Below, piece after piece: positions 44,487 to 53,898 of a DNA stretch of 64,000 nucleotides. The translations under genes and the position numbers were made by a program. The notes under the pieces were generated by a model. The model had not been told where the DNA came from. It ran no database searches and saw only the letters and a program-made list of their open reading frames with translations. The stretch is from Reyranella sp. CPCC 100927 (lineage in GTDB: Bacteria; Pseudomonadota; Alphaproteobacteria; Reyranellales; Reyranellaceae), in assembly GCF_007859315.1 (NCBI RefSeq), contig NZ_VOHA01000005.1, forward strand, positions 372,001-436,000, given 5' to 3'. Each line of letters begins with the position of its first letter. The stretch's first letter is position 1.

Positions 44487-47404
44487 CCCAACCCTTTCGC
44501 CTTAAGCGTGGCGGGGTCTGCATCGACCGCACGCGTCCCCTCACCTTCACCTTCGACGGCCGGTCATACCAGGGATATGCCGGCGACACGCTCGCCTCGG
44601 CCCTGATCGCCAACGGCGTGCACCTGGTCGGCCGCAGCTTCAAGTATCACCGGCCGCGCGGCATCGTAGGGCTGGGGGTCGAGGAACCCAATGCGCTGAT
44701 GCGCGTCGGCACAGGCACCCGCGCCGAGCCCAACGTGCGGGCAACGACGGCCGCCCTGGTCGATGGCCTGGTGGCGCAGAGCCAGAACCGCTGGCCGTCG
44801 CTGCGCTTCGATGTCGGGCGGACCGCGGACCTGCTGTCCCGCCTGCTGCCGGCCGGGTTCTACTACAAGACCTTCATGGGCCCCGGCAAAGGATGGATGA
44901 TCTACGAACCGTTCATCCGCCGGGCTGCCGGCCTGGGCGCACCGCCGGACGGCGTCGACCCGGACATCTACGACAAGCGCCACGCCCATGCTGACGTCCT
45001 GATCGCCGGTGGTGGCCTGACCGGCCTCGCCGCTGCCGTGGCTGCCGGTGCCCGCGGGGACCGCGTGATCCTGGCCGACGACGGTGCCGCGCTGGGCGGC
45101 GCCCCCTTTGCCGGCAGCGACATCATCGATGGATTGCCGGTCGCCGACTGGGTGGCGCGTGCCGCGGAGCGACTGGCGGCAATGCCCAACGTCCGCGTGC
45201 TCAGCCGCACCACCGTCGCCGGCGCCTACGATCACGGCTTTGCGGTCCTTGTCGAGGAGGTCGCAGGCAGCGTCCCGCGTCACCGCCTGTGGAAGGTCCG
45301 CAGCCGGCGCCTGGTGTTGGCGACAGGCGCGATCGAGCGGCCCCTGGTGTTCCCCGGCAATGACCGCCCGGGGATCATGCTGGCATCGGCGGCCCTGGGT
45401 TATGTCACACGTTACGCTGCCGCGCCCGGTCGACGTTTGGTGGTCGCCACCAACAATGACAGTGCGCATCACACCGCCATCGCCCTGAAGCAAGCCGGGC
45501 TCGATGTTGCGGCCATCCTCGATGTCCGCGACAGCATCGAGCCAGCCCGCCAGGCCGCCGCGCAGCAGCATGGCATCCCGCTCTACGGCGGCGCCGCGCT
45601 CACGCGCGTGTACGGAAGCCAGCGTGTCACGGGTGTCAGCTGGACAGCGCGCCTCGGCGACGGGCGGCTGGACTGCGACTGTCTATGCATGTCGGGCGGT
45701 TGGACACCGACAGTTCATCTGCATTCGCAGACCCGCGGCACGCTGCGGTATGACACGGCCGTTCATGCCTTCCTGCCCGATCAGTCGATTGACAATGTTC
45801 GAAGCGTCGGCGCCTGCGCCGGCACGTTCGACATCGCCGACGCTGTCGCCCATGGCACGGCGGCAGGCAACAACACGACAGCGCCGGCACCGCTGCGGCG
45901 GGCCGTGGCGGCCGAACCGATCAACATGGCACAAGCCTTCCAGAACGATGGCCGCAAGAGCTTCGTCGACTTCCAGAACGACGTGACGGCGGCCGATGTC
46001 AGGCTGGCGGCACGCGAAGGGTATCGCTCGGTCGAACACCTCAAGCGCTACACGACGCTGGGCATGGGCACCGACCAGGGCAAGCTCGGCGGCCTCAATG
46101 GACTCAGCCTGCTCGCCGCCGAACTGGGTAGCGCGCCCGGCGCGGTCGGCACCACGACATTCAGGCCCCCCTACACGCCCGTCCCGCTGGGTGCGCTGAT
46201 CGGGCGCGATCAGGGCGAGGCACTGCAGCCCTCGCGCTACACGGCGCTGCACGACTGGCACGCTGCGCACGGCGCCGTGTTCGGCCAATCCGGTGCCTGG
46301 GTGCGGCCGCAATTCTACCGGCGCGCCGGCGAAAGCGATCTCGACGCCGTCAACCGCGAGGTGACGGCGGTACGCAACAATGTCGGGCTGGTCGACGTCG
46401 CGACCCTGGGCAAGCTCGATATTCAAGGACCCGACGCGGCCGAGCTGCTCGACCGCCTCTACACCAACGGCTGGAAAAAGCTCGCCGTCGGCCGCAGCCG
46501 CTACGGCATCATGCTGCGCGAGGACGGCATGGTGTTCGATGACGGCGTCACCGCCCGCCTCGGTGACCAGCACTACGTGATGAGCACCACGACCGGCAAT
46601 GCCGAGGCCGTGTTCGAGCATATCGAATTGCTGCTGCGAACCGCATGGCGCCATCTGCGCGTATTCGTGACACCGGTAACCGAACACTGGTTCGCAGCCG
46701 CACTGGCCGGCCCCAACGCGCGGCGCGTCCTGCAGCGCGTCGTTCACGACATCGATGTGTCGGACGCCGCCATACCGCACATGTCGATACGCCGTGGGCA
46801 GGTTGCTGGCGTGCCGGCGCGGATCTTCCGCCTGAGCTTCTCGGGCGAGCTGTCGTACGAGATCAACGTACGCACCACTGATGCCCGGCATCTGTGGGAG
46901 CGGCTGGTCGAAGCCGGACGCGCTGATCGACTGACCGTCTACGGCACCGAGTCGATGGGCGTGCTGCGCATCGAGAAGGGCCACGTGGTGATCGGCCGCG
47001 AGGCGGATGGCCGCACGACGCCCGATGACCTCGGGCTCGGGAAGTTGTGCGCGACCACCAAGGATTTCGTCGGCCGCCGGTCCCTGTCGCTGCCGGCGCT
47101 GGTCGAGCCGGGCCGCAAGCAGCTCGTCGGACTGGTCGTCGAGCATGCCGAGGATCGCCTGCCGGTCGGCGCCCATGTCGTGGCCGAAGGCCGTGCTGGA
47201 CCACAACCTTCACTGGGCTTCATTACCTCGCAGGCGCACAGTCCCACATTAGGGCGTCCGGTCGCGCTGGCGCTGGTTGCCGCGGGCCGCTCCCGGATCG
47301 GCGAGCGCCTGTTCGCGGCGTCGCCGACCGCCAGTACCAGCATCCCCGTCACCGTGACGGAGCCTGTCTTCGTCGATCCCGAAGGAAAGCGCCTCGATGC
47401 CTGA
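44483..47404 (+). CDS. soxA: Sarcosine oxidase alpha-subunit-like protein
   Basis: This 973-residue subunit has an N-terminal ferredoxin-like domain (LTFTFDGRSYQGYAGDTLAS, without an obvious 2Fe-2S cysteine set). It then has a dinucleotide-binding oxidoreductase domain (VLIAGGGLTGLAAAVAAG near 171) and a C-terminal GcvT/aminomethyltransferase-like domain (about 590-960), expected to pass the methylene group to tetrahydrofolate. GTG 44483 overlaps the delta stop. The length matches the family. It overlaps the gamma gene by 8 bases. Confidence 0.93.
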   Translation: MTQPFRLKRGGVCIDRTRPLTFTFDGRSYQGYAGDTLASALIANGVHLVGRSFKYHRPRGIVGLGVEEPNALMRVGTGTRAEPNVRATTAALVDGLVAQSQNRWPSLRFDVGRTADLLSRLLPAGFYYKTFMGPGKGWMIYEPFIRRAAGLGAPPDGVDPDIYDKRHAHADVLIAGGGLTGLAAAVAAGARGDRVILADDGAALGGAPFAGSDIIDGLPVADWVARAAERLAAMPNVRVLSRTTVAGAYDHGFAVLVEEVAGSVPRHRLWKVRSRRLVLATGAIERPLVFPGNDRPGIMLASAALGYVTRYAAAPGRRLVVATNNDSAHHTAIALKQAGLDVAAILDVRDSIEPARQAAAQQHGIPLYGGAALTRVYGSQRVTGVSWTARLGDGRLDCDCLCMSGGWTPTVHLHSQTRGTLRYDTAVHAFLPDQSIDNVRSVGACAGTFDIADAVAHGTAAGNNTTAPAPLRRAVAAEPINMAQAFQNDGRKSFVDFQNDVTAADVRLAAREGYRSVEHLKRYTTLGMGTDQGKLGGLNGLSLLAAELGSAPGAVGTTTFRPPYTPVPLGALIGRDQGEALQPSRYTALHDWHAAHGAVFGQSGAWVRPQFYRRAGESDLDAVNREVTAVRNNVGLVDVATLGKLDIQGPDAAELLDRLYTNGWKKLAVGRSRYGIMLREDGMVFDDGVTARLGDQHYVMSTTTGNAEAVFEHIELLLRTAWRHLRVFVTPVTEHWFAAALAGPNARRVLQRVVHDIDVSDAAIPHMSIRRGQVAGVPARIFRLSFSGELSYEINVRTTDARHLWERLVEAGRADRLTVYGTESMGVLRIEKGHVVIGREADGRTTPDDLGLGKLCATTKDFVGRRSLSLPALVEPGRKQLVGLVVEHAEDRLPVGAHVVAEGRAGPQPSLGFITSQAHSPTLGRPVALALVAAGRSRIGERLFAASPTASTSIPVTVTEPVFVDPEGKRLDA

Positions 47405-47894
47405 CTCCCTTCCATCAGGCGTGCGGCTGCGGCAGGTCGGCGGCGTCACATTGACGGTGCTGCGCGGTAGCGGCAACGACCCTGCTTTCATCGCCGGCAC
47501 CGCACGCTGGCTGGGACAACCGCTTCCCGACTCCTATACGGACTGTGCGCCGCATGGCGTGTGCCGCCTGGGCCCCGATGAATGGCTTCTGATGAGCCCG
47601 GCATCGCCGGCGGATCCGCCACCATCCACGGTGATCGCTGTGGATGTGTCCTCGGCGCGGGCGATCGTCCGACTGGACGGTGTCGGCGTCACCGACCTGC
47701 TGGCCAAAGGCTGCGCCCTGGATTTTGAGGGCGGCGCCTTGGCGCCGGGCCGCTTCGCGCAAACCAGATTGGGCCCCTTTGCCGTTCTTCTGGTGGCACC
47801 GCGGGACACCGATGGTGTGGTCGATGTCCTGGTCGGCAGCAGCTACACCAGAAGCCTGATCGCCTGGTTAACCGACGCCGGCGCTGTTCCATGA
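47397..47894 (+). CDS. soxG: Sarcosine oxidase gamma-subunit-like protein
   Basis: This 165-residue subunit completes the beta-delta-alpha-gamma set. The family is poorly conserved; CRLGPDEWLLMSP near residue 54 and the later LDFEGGALAPGRFAQT block are its recognisable parts. It overlaps the alpha gene by 8 bases and ends the operon begun at 39321. No glyA, purU or folD gene follows, unlike many sox operons. Confidence 0.88.
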   Translation: MPDSLPSGVRLRQVGGVTLTVLRGSGNDPAFIAGTARWLGQPLPDSYTDCAPHGVCRLGPDEWLLMSPASPADPPPSTVIAVDVSSARAIVRLDGVGVTDLLAKGCALDFEGGALAPGRFAQTRLGPFAVLLVAPRDTDGVVDVLVGSSYTRSLIAWLTDAGAVP

Positions 47895-47925
47895 TCTGAT
47901 CCGGGAGTCCAGGCCCCGGGCCGCT

Positions 47926-48738
47926 TTACCGCGGCGTTCCTTTCATCCGCCGCGTGCCCGGTGCCGGGGGTGTTTCCGGCGGCCCGGCGAAGCACTGCGC
48001 GATGCTCATCCAGTGCGTGGCGATGTCGCCCGTCACCGCCAGGTCGGTGTCCGCGACATTGCGGGTCTGCGTCACGACCTGGCAGAACGGGATGACGCCG
48101 CCCGTCACGGCGTTGCCGCGGTCCGGTGCATGCCATTCCCACGGCGCCTCGAAGCCATTCTCCAGCCGCACATAGGGCACCTCAGGCGGCACCGGCAGGC
48201 CGCGATTGGTGTAGGCCCAGCCGAACGTGCGCACGCCGATCTCGGCGATGTTGCGGATACGCGGTGACGCCGCCGGCCGCGCGATGCCCAGCAGGTCATA
48301 GATCGCCTGGCTGTGCGACCAGATCTCCATCTGCCGTGCGGTCGTGAACATGCGCACGCCCATGTCGGGACCAGCCCATTTCAGCCGCGCATCGGGTGTC
48401 TTGGCGGCGAGTGCGTCGCACAGTTGTGACAACGTCTGCTGCCAACGATCCAGCAGCACCGGGCCAACGAGATCCCCCAGCCGCTGCCGCGTTTCCTCGA
48501 GCCGGGTGAGCCCCGTCTCGCGCTTGGCCGCGATGTCGGCGCGCAAGGCATCGAAGGCTGAGACATCGGTCGCCGAGGCAAGACCCAGGATGTCGCTCAA
48601 ATGCAGATGCTGCACGATGTCGTTCACTGTCCACGACTTGAACAACGTCGCCCGGCCCCAATGATCGGCCGTCAATGTGATCAGCAGCCGATACAATTCG
48701 TCGGTTTCATCGCGCAGATCGGTGATCTGTTGCAGCAT
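47926..48738 (-). CDS. DinB/maleylpyruvate-isomerase-N-like metal-binding protein (TIGR03084 type)
   Basis: This 270-residue cytoplasmic protein has an N-terminal helical bundle of the DinB/MDMPI type. Histidines in IVQHLHLSD near residue 45 and in EIWSHSQAIYDLLG near 140 are the expected metal ligands. The architecture matches my memory of the TIGR03084 family; function is unknown. ATG 48738 gives the normal family N-terminus (MLQQITDLRDE); ATG 48792 is a longer alternative. It is divergent from the branched-chain-type transporter operon. Confidence 0.75.
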   Translation of the reverse strand: MLQQITDLRDETDELYRLLITLTADHWGRATLFKSWTVNDIVQHLHLSDILGLASATDVSAFDALRADIAAKRETGLTRLEETRQRLGDLVGPVLLDRWQQTLSQLCDALAAKTPDARLKWAGPDMGVRMFTTARQMEIWSHSQAIYDLLGIARPAASPRIRNIAEIGVRTFGWAYTNRGLPVPPEVPYVRLENGFEAPWEWHAPDRGNAVTGGVIPFCQVVTQTRNVADTDLAVTGDIATHWMSIAQCFAGPPETPPAPGTRRMKGTPR

Positions 48739-49123
48739 GCTATGTCCGCCCTGGTACAGTCGTTGAATGGCGTCATACGCGTCCGTCGCCATGGACGCCA
48801 GCGACATTGGCTGCAGGCGCGATCGACAGGGAGCGACGTCCATCCCACGATTTATTTCAGGATGCCGAGTTTTGGACTCTTGTTGCGCCGCGGCGAGCGA
48901 TCTAAATGGGATCGCAGCAAGCGTCGTGGCGCGAGCGCACTCGGGTGTCATCGCACAAGCGTCGCGGGCTTTTCTGTCGGTTTCTGTCCGTTTTCTGTCA
49001 GCATAAACAGGGCGCGCAAATCGTTGGAATCAGGATCTTATTGAGTTTCCGTCGTTTCTGTCAGAGAGTTCGGCGCTCGCGTCCCGAGACACTCACTACC
49101 CTCGCTCCAAAACAGCCGACGAC
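48739..49123. other. Gene-free 385-base divergent regulatory region
   Basis: This stretch separates the DinB-like gene (-) from the branched-chain-type transporter operon (+). The left half (about 48740-48960) shows nothing clear. The right half contains phased direct repeats (48971-49062) and AT-rich patches such as GCATAAACAG (49001-49010) that could include a promoter. I see no coding region. Confidence 0.6.
48971..49062. promoter_or_regulatory. Phased TTTCYGTC direct repeats upstream of LivM-type operon
   Basis: TTTCTGTC occurs at 48971, 48981 and 48992, and TTTCCGTC/TTTCTGTC at 49046 and 49055. Spacing is 9-11 bases within each group, about one helical turn, which is typical for tandem regulator sites on one DNA face. 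The gene start is at 49124. The repeats are seen; the regulator is unknown. Confidence 0.6.
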
Positions 49124-50101
49124 ATGGTGACATCAGGCCTCTCTTCGCGCACGGCCGATCGGCAGCGTGCGGATCGGATCTACTTCATGTTGGCGACGCT
49201 GTTGGGCGGCTTCGTCATCCTCTACTTCGCCTGCGTGCCCGTGCTCGGCGGCAACCTTGCCTTCCACTTCTACCTGATGCTGTGGATCACCATGGCATCG
49301 GGCTTCAACGTCTCGTCGGGGTTCTCCGGCTACATGCCGTTCGGCTATGTCGCCTTCTACGGCGTCGGCGCGTTCACGACAGCGATCCTGGTGAAGAAGG
49401 CGGGCTTCCCGGTCCTCGCCGCCCTGCCGATCTCAGGGCTCGCCGGCCTTGTGCTGGCGCTGTTGTTCGCACCGACATTGCGCCTGTCGGGCATCTACTT
49501 CGCCATCGTGAGCCTGGCGCTGGCGGCGATCTGCCGGCTGGTGATCACCAACATGCCCGAGGCGATCACCGGCGGCAGCTTCGGACTGCAGCTGGGCAGC
49601 CAGGCCGAGCCGGTGCTGTCCTTCTACGTCATGATGGTGGTGATGCTGGCGGCGCTGGGCACCATCCTGTGGCTGTCGCGCTCGCGGCTGGGCAAGGCGT
49701 TGCGTGCCGTGCGCGACGATGCCGAAGCCGCCGACATGATGGGCATCAACATCACCCGGGTACGTCTCTACGGCTGGCTGATCGCCGCCTTCTTCCCGGC
49801 GGTCTGCGGCGGTGTCGAGGCCTGGTACACCAACGTCGTCGACACCGAGACCGCCTTCAACACCCTGATCACCGCCAAGACCGTGATCTATGCCGTGGCC
49901 GGCGGCCTGGGCACCGTCGCCGGACCGATTGTCGGCGCCATCGCCATGGTCTGGCTGGACGAGCTGATCTGGCGCCAGTTCCCCCTGCTGAACCTGCTGA
50001 TCCTGGGTCTCGCCACGGTGCTGCTGGTGCTGTTCCTGCCGCGCGGCATCGTCGGCACCGTTTTGCGCTGGCGCCCAGGCTGGCGTCGTTACGTGCCCTG
50101 A
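49124..50101 (+). CDS. livM: Branched-chain amino acid-type ABC transporter permease (LivM)
   Basis: This 325-residue permease of a hydrophobic amino acid (HAAT) importer has multiple membrane segments and the LivM block GKALRAVRDDAEAADMMGIN near residue 192, which contacts the ATPases. GLGTVAGPIVGA and the C-terminal LFLPRGIVG are also typical. It leads a five-gene operon with the permease order reversed from the common livH-livM order. Substrates may also be amides, short-chain amino acids or urea-like compounds. Confidence 0.92.
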   Translation: MVTSGLSSRTADRQRADRIYFMLATLLGGFVILYFACVPVLGGNLAFHFYLMLWITMASGFNVSSGFSGYMPFGYVAFYGVGAFTTAILVKKAGFPVLAALPISGLAGLVLALLFAPTLRLSGIYFAIVSLALAAICRLVITNMPEAITGGSFGLQLGSQAEPVLSFYVMMVVMLAALGTILWLSRSRLGKALRAVRDDAEAADMMGINITRVRLYGWLIAAFFPAVCGGVEAWYTNVVDTETAFNTLITAKTVIYAVAGGLGTVAGPIVGAIAMVWLDELIWRQFPLLNLLILGLATVLLVLFLPRGIVGTVLRWRPGWRRYVP

Positions 50102-50112
50102 GGCGCCGGCCC

Positions 50113-50994
50113 ATGGAGATCCTTGTCCTCAACGGCATCGTGAACGGCCTGGTGGTGGGTGGCGTCTATGCGCTCATCGGCATGAGCCTCACCCTGCTCT
50201 ACGGCGTGCTGCGGGTCGTCAACTTCGCGCACGGCGAGATGGTGATCGGCGGCTCGTTCCTGGCCTATGTCCTGTTCCACATGGCCGGCATCCCGCCCCT
50301 GCTGGCGCTGCCCATCGCGGCCGTCACCTTCTTCGCGCTGGGCTATGTCGCCTACTACCTGCTGATCCCGCGCCTGAGCCGCAGCGATGATCCCGAGAGC
50401 ATGTCGTTCCTGATGATGTACGGCGTGTCGATCGCGCTGGCCGCTCTGATGCTGCTGTTGTTCGAGGCCGACTCGCGCTCGATCGACTATACCTTCACAC
50501 CGATCTCGATGAAGATCGGGCCGGTCTACGTCTCGACGGCGCGGATCGTGGCGCTGGGTGTCACCATCGTAGTCTCCGCCGCCGTCGGGCTGTTCCTGTT
50601 CGCCACCTTGCCGGGCAAGGCGCTGCGCGCCGCGATCATGAATCGCGAGGCGATCCAGATCATGGGCGTCGACATCGTGCGGCTGTCGGCCTTCGCGTTT
50701 GCCCTAGCAACCGGCCTGGCCGGTATCACCGGCGTGCTGGTGGCCCTGGTGTTCCCCGCCTTCAACGCCTTCTCCGGCCCGGAGTACTCGATCATCGGCT
50801 TCATCGTCATCGTGCTGGGCGGGCTGGGCAACCCCATCGGTGCCCTGCTGGCCGGCGTGCTCTACGGCCTGGTCGAGCAGCTGGCGACCGTGTTCCTGCC
50901 CCAGGCGCTGGCCCAGATCGTGGGTTTCGGCCTGCTGGTGGCAGTGATCCTGTTTCGCAATGCCGGTTTCGCGCGCTGGCGGATCGGCCGATGA
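50113..50994 (+). CDS. livH: Branched-chain amino acid-type ABC transporter permease (LivH)
   Basis: This 293-residue second permease has GGVYALIGMSLTLLYGVLRV near the start, NFAHGEM, the loop GKALRAAIMNREAIQIMGVD and GGLGNPIGALLAG, all LivH hallmarks. The ATG at 50113 lies 11 bases after livM. A longer open frame back to 49282 runs over livM and is rejected. It overlaps livG by 4 bases. Confidence 0.93.
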   Translation: MEILVLNGIVNGLVVGGVYALIGMSLTLLYGVLRVVNFAHGEMVIGGSFLAYVLFHMAGIPPLLALPIAAVTFFALGYVAYYLLIPRLSRSDDPESMSFLMMYGVSIALAALMLLLFEADSRSIDYTFTPISMKIGPVYVSTARIVALGVTIVVSAAVGLFLFATLPGKALRAAIMNREAIQIMGVDIVRLSAFAFALATGLAGITGVLVALVFPAFNAFSGPEYSIIGFIVIVLGGLGNPIGALLAGVLYGLVEQLATVFLPQALAQIVGFGLLVAVILFRNAGFARWRIGR

Positions 50995-51707
50995 CGGCGC
51001 CGGCGATCGACGTCCAGGAACTTGTGAAGCGCTTCGGCGGACTTGTTGCGCTGGATGGGGTCACCTTTGCCGCGGCGCAGGGCGAAGTGCTGGGCATCAT
51101 CGGTGTCAACGGCGCCGGCAAGACCACGCTGATGAATTGCATCTGCGGCATCTATCGTCCCGACGCCGGCGCCATTCGCCTTGGCGGCCAGGACGTCACC
51201 GGCTGGGCGCCGCATGACATTGCCCACCGTGGTGTCGGCCGCACGTTCCAGGTGCCGCGGGTGTTCCGGCGCATGTCGCTGATCGACAACCTCCTGGTGC
51301 CCGTCCTTCAGCACAAGGTGCCCGACCGCGCCCTGATCGAGGCGGCCGAGGCCATGCTGGAGCGCATGCGGCTCATCGACCTGCGCCACAATTTCGCCGA
51401 GGAGCTGTCCGGCGGCCAGCAGAAGCTGCTGGAGATGGCGCGCATGCTGATGCCGGATCCCCAGGTGGTGATGCTCGACGAGCCGTTTGCCGGCGTGCAC
51501 CCCACCCTGTGCCGCTTCATGATCGAGCAGATCGAGGCCATGACGGCGGCGCACAAGACCGTTCTGCTGATCAGCCACGACCTGACATCGATCTATCGCC
51601 TGTCCAACAGGGTCCTGGCGTTGAACCAGGGCCGGGTGATCGCCGACGGCGGCGTGGATGCCATCCGCGGCAATCCCGACGTCATCGAAGCCTATCTCGG
51701 ATCGTGA
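50991..51707 (+). CDS. livG: Branched-chain amino acid-type ABC transporter ATP-binding protein (LivG)
   Basis: This 238-residue ATPase has GVNGAGKTT, RTFQVPRVFRRMS, LSGGQQKLLEMAR, MLDEPFAGVHP and LISHD. The RTFQ motif and the long segment after Walker A are typical of LivG. It acts with LivF as a heterodimer on the two permeases. Its ATG overlaps the livH stop (ATGA). Confidence 0.93.
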   Translation: MTAPAIDVQELVKRFGGLVALDGVTFAAAQGEVLGIIGVNGAGKTTLMNCICGIYRPDAGAIRLGGQDVTGWAPHDIAHRGVGRTFQVPRVFRRMSLIDNLLVPVLQHKVPDRALIEAAEAMLERMRLIDLRHNFAEELSGGQQKLLEMARMLMPDPQVVMLDEPFAGVHPTLCRFMIEQIEAMTAAHKTVLLISHDLTSIYRLSNRVLALNQGRVIADGGVDAIRGNPDVIEAYLGS

Positions 51708-51714
51708 GGGATCG

Positions 51715-52461
51715 ATGGCGGTCGATATCGTCATGGAGCTGCGTAACGCCAGCGTTGCCTATCACGGCGACATCCGGATCCTGCAGGACCTGACCTTGGC
51801 CGTGCGCGCCGGGCAGATCACCGGCGTCATCGGCCCCAACGGCGCCGGCAAATCGACGGTGCTCAAGACCCTCTACGGCTTGCTGCGGCCGATCGACGGT
51901 GACGTGCTGGTCGACGGTGCCGCGGTGACAGGCCTGCCGCCGTGGCGTTTCATCGAGCGCGGCATCGCGCTGGTGCCGCAGAACCGCAGCCTGTTCAATG
52001 AGCTGTCGGTCGAGGACAACCTGCGGCTGGCATGCTGGTCGTTCCGCCGCGACCGCGCCCGCGTCGAGGAGGCGCTGGAGCGTGCCTATGCACAGTTCCC
52101 GATCCTCAAGGAGCGCCGCAAGCAGCCAGCCGGCGCCATGAGCGGCGGCCAGCAGCGCTTCCTCGAGCTGGGCCGGGCGCTGGCGCTGAAGCCGCGTGTC
52201 GTACTGCTCGACGAGCCGACGGCCATGATCGCGCCGCGACTCAGTGCCGAGATCTACGAATTCATCCGCGGCCTGCCGGCACAGGGCATCACGGTGCTGC
52301 TGGTCGATCAGAACGTGCGCCAATGCGTGCGCATCGCCGATCACCTCTATGTGCTGGAACTCGGTCGCAACAAGGTCGACGGCTCGGCCACGGCCTTTGC
52401 ACGGGACGAGCAACTCCGTAATCTGATTGCCGAATGGGTCGACTACCGCATTGATGCCTGA
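51715..52461 (+). CDS. livF: Branched-chain amino acid-type ABC transporter ATP-binding protein (LivF)
   Basis: This 248-residue second ATPase has GPNGAGKST, LVPQNRSLFNELSVEDNL, MSGGQQRFLELGRAL and LLDEPTAMIAP. The D-loop AMIAP differs from the common SLGLAP, but the catalytic residues are intact. The ATG at 51715 follows gaggg, 7 bases after livG. The longer frame from 51658 overlaps livG and is rejected. Confidence 0.92.
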   Translation: MAVDIVMELRNASVAYHGDIRILQDLTLAVRAGQITGVIGPNGAGKSTVLKTLYGLLRPIDGDVLVDGAAVTGLPPWRFIERGIALVPQNRSLFNELSVEDNLRLACWSFRRDRARVEEALERAYAQFPILKERRKQPAGAMSGGQQRFLELGRALALKPRVVLLDEPTAMIAPRLSAEIYEFIRGLPAQGITVLLVDQNVRQCVRIADHLYVLELGRNKVDGSATAFARDEQLRNLIAEWVDYRIDA

Positions 52462-52488
52462 ACGAGAACCCATCCACGGGAGGACGTC

Positions 52489-53727
52489 ATGAAGAGGCGA
52501 GAATTTCTTGTAACGACCGCGGCAGCGCCCGCCCTGGCCACAGGCCTTGGGCTGGTTCCGGCGATGGCCCAGTCCGACGCACCGATCCGGATCGGCATGA
52601 CGGTGTCGTCGACCGGCACCTTTGCGCTCGCGGCCCAGTCGGGCCTGCGCGGCGTCGAGATCTGGGTCGACGACGTCAATACCCGCGGCGGCATCGAGAT
52701 CGGCGGCAAGAAGCGCAAAGTCCAGCTGGTGAAGCTCGACGATCGCAGCGACAAGACGACCGTCCCCAAGGTCTATGAGACCCTGATCAAGGACGAGAAG
52801 GTCGACGTGCTGTTCGGGCCGTTTGGCTCGACGCTCACCGCCGCCGCCGTCAACGCCAGCGAGACCGCTGGCAAGTTCATGGTGATCTGGTCGGCGTCGG
52901 CCGATTCGATCTATGCCCAGGGCTTCAAGTACATCATCTCTGCCACGCAGATCGCGGGCTCCCTCCTCGGCCAGCCCGGCGTGCAGGCGCTGCACGCATT
53001 GGGCGCCAAGAAGGTCGCCTTCGCCTATCTCGACGAGCCCTTCCCGGCTGCCTTGACGCAGGGCGCCGTCGATCTTGCCAAGCAGCTCGGCATGGAAGTC
53101 ACCATGAACGAGAAGTTCGCCAAGGGAACCAAGGACTTCAATATCCTGATCCAGAAGGCCAAGGCGAGCGGCGCCGACGCGTTCTACCCCACGGCGTATG
53201 AAGGCGACCAGATGACCATCGCGCGCCAGCTGCGCGAGGCCAACGTCACCTTCAAGGCTGTTTACCTGGTCTACGGCTCGCAGCCGCAGTTCCTGCAGCA
53301 GGCGGGCAAGGATGCCGACTACATCCTCAGCCAGACGCTGCTGCACGACAAGATCAACTGGAAGGTGACGCACGGTCTCAGCCGGGCGCAGATGATGGAG
53401 CGCTACGCCAAGCTTTTCCCCAATGCCCAGTACACGGCCGACTTCCAGACCGCGCTGGCCTATGGCGCCGGTGTCGTGACGGAAGAGGTGATCAGGACCG
53501 CGCAGTCGCTGGACGCTGCCAAGCTCAAGGAGGCGGCGCTGAAGGTCAATGACAAGATCATCACGGTGACCGGCGAATACCAGATCGATCAGACCGGCAA
53601 GCAGTTCAAGAACGCTTTCTCGATCATGCAGAACCTGCCCGGCGGCACGCTGGAGGTGGTCCACCCGCCCGCCGTCGCCACGGCCAAAGCCATCTACCCC
53701 GCCCCGGCGTTCGATCAGCGGAAGTAG
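52489..53727 (+). CDS. Branched-chain amino acid-type ABC transporter substrate-binding protein
   Basis: This is the periplasmic receptor (LivJ/peripla_BP_6 type), 412 residues. The N-terminus MKRREFLVTTAAAPALATG is Tat-like and the cleavage region PAMAQ is near residue 27. The mature start IRIGMTVSSTGTFALAAQ and the later VLFGPFGSTLTAAA are typical. It ends the operon; repeat hairpins at 53731-53891 follow. Ligand unknown. Confidence 0.92.
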   Translation: MKRREFLVTTAAAPALATGLGLVPAMAQSDAPIRIGMTVSSTGTFALAAQSGLRGVEIWVDDVNTRGGIEIGGKKRKVQLVKLDDRSDKTTVPKVYETLIKDEKVDVLFGPFGSTLTAAAVNASETAGKFMVIWSASADSIYAQGFKYIISATQIAGSLLGQPGVQALHALGAKKVAFAYLDEPFPAALTQGAVDLAKQLGMEVTMNEKFAKGTKDFNILIQKAKASGADAFYPTAYEGDQMTIARQLREANVTFKAVYLVYGSQPQFLQQAGKDADYILSQTLLHDKINWKVTHGLSRAQMMERYAKLFPNAQYTADFQTALAYGAGVVTEEVIRTAQSLDAAKLKEAALKVNDKIITVTGEYQIDQTGKQFKNAFSIMQNLPGGTLEVVHPPAVATAKAIYPAPAFDQRK

Positions 53728-53730
53728 CAT

Positions 53731-53891
53731 CCCTCCCCCAGCTTCGCTTGGGGGCGGTGGCCGAAGACCGGAGGGGGACCCCGACGTGGTCTCAGTTACC
53801 AAGACCACGTCGGGGTCCCCTCCGCCCACCGACGTTTCGACGCAATGAGTCGAAACGTCGTATCGGGGCACCTCCCCACTACGTGGGGAGG
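53731..53891. repeat. Multi-hairpin palindromic element, family B-like copy 2
   Basis: Four stems lie in 161 bases. A C-rich stem at the left end (53731-53754) has a small bulge. A 19-bp perfect stem has arms 53774-53792 and 53802-53820 with a 9-base loop. An 11-bp perfect stem has arms 53831-53841 and 53849-53859. A 9-bp stem, CCTCCCCAC to GTGGGGAGG, lies at 53871-53891. It fills the gap between convergent genes and could stop transcription from both sides. Confidence 0.85.
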
Positions 53892-53898
53892 GACATCG

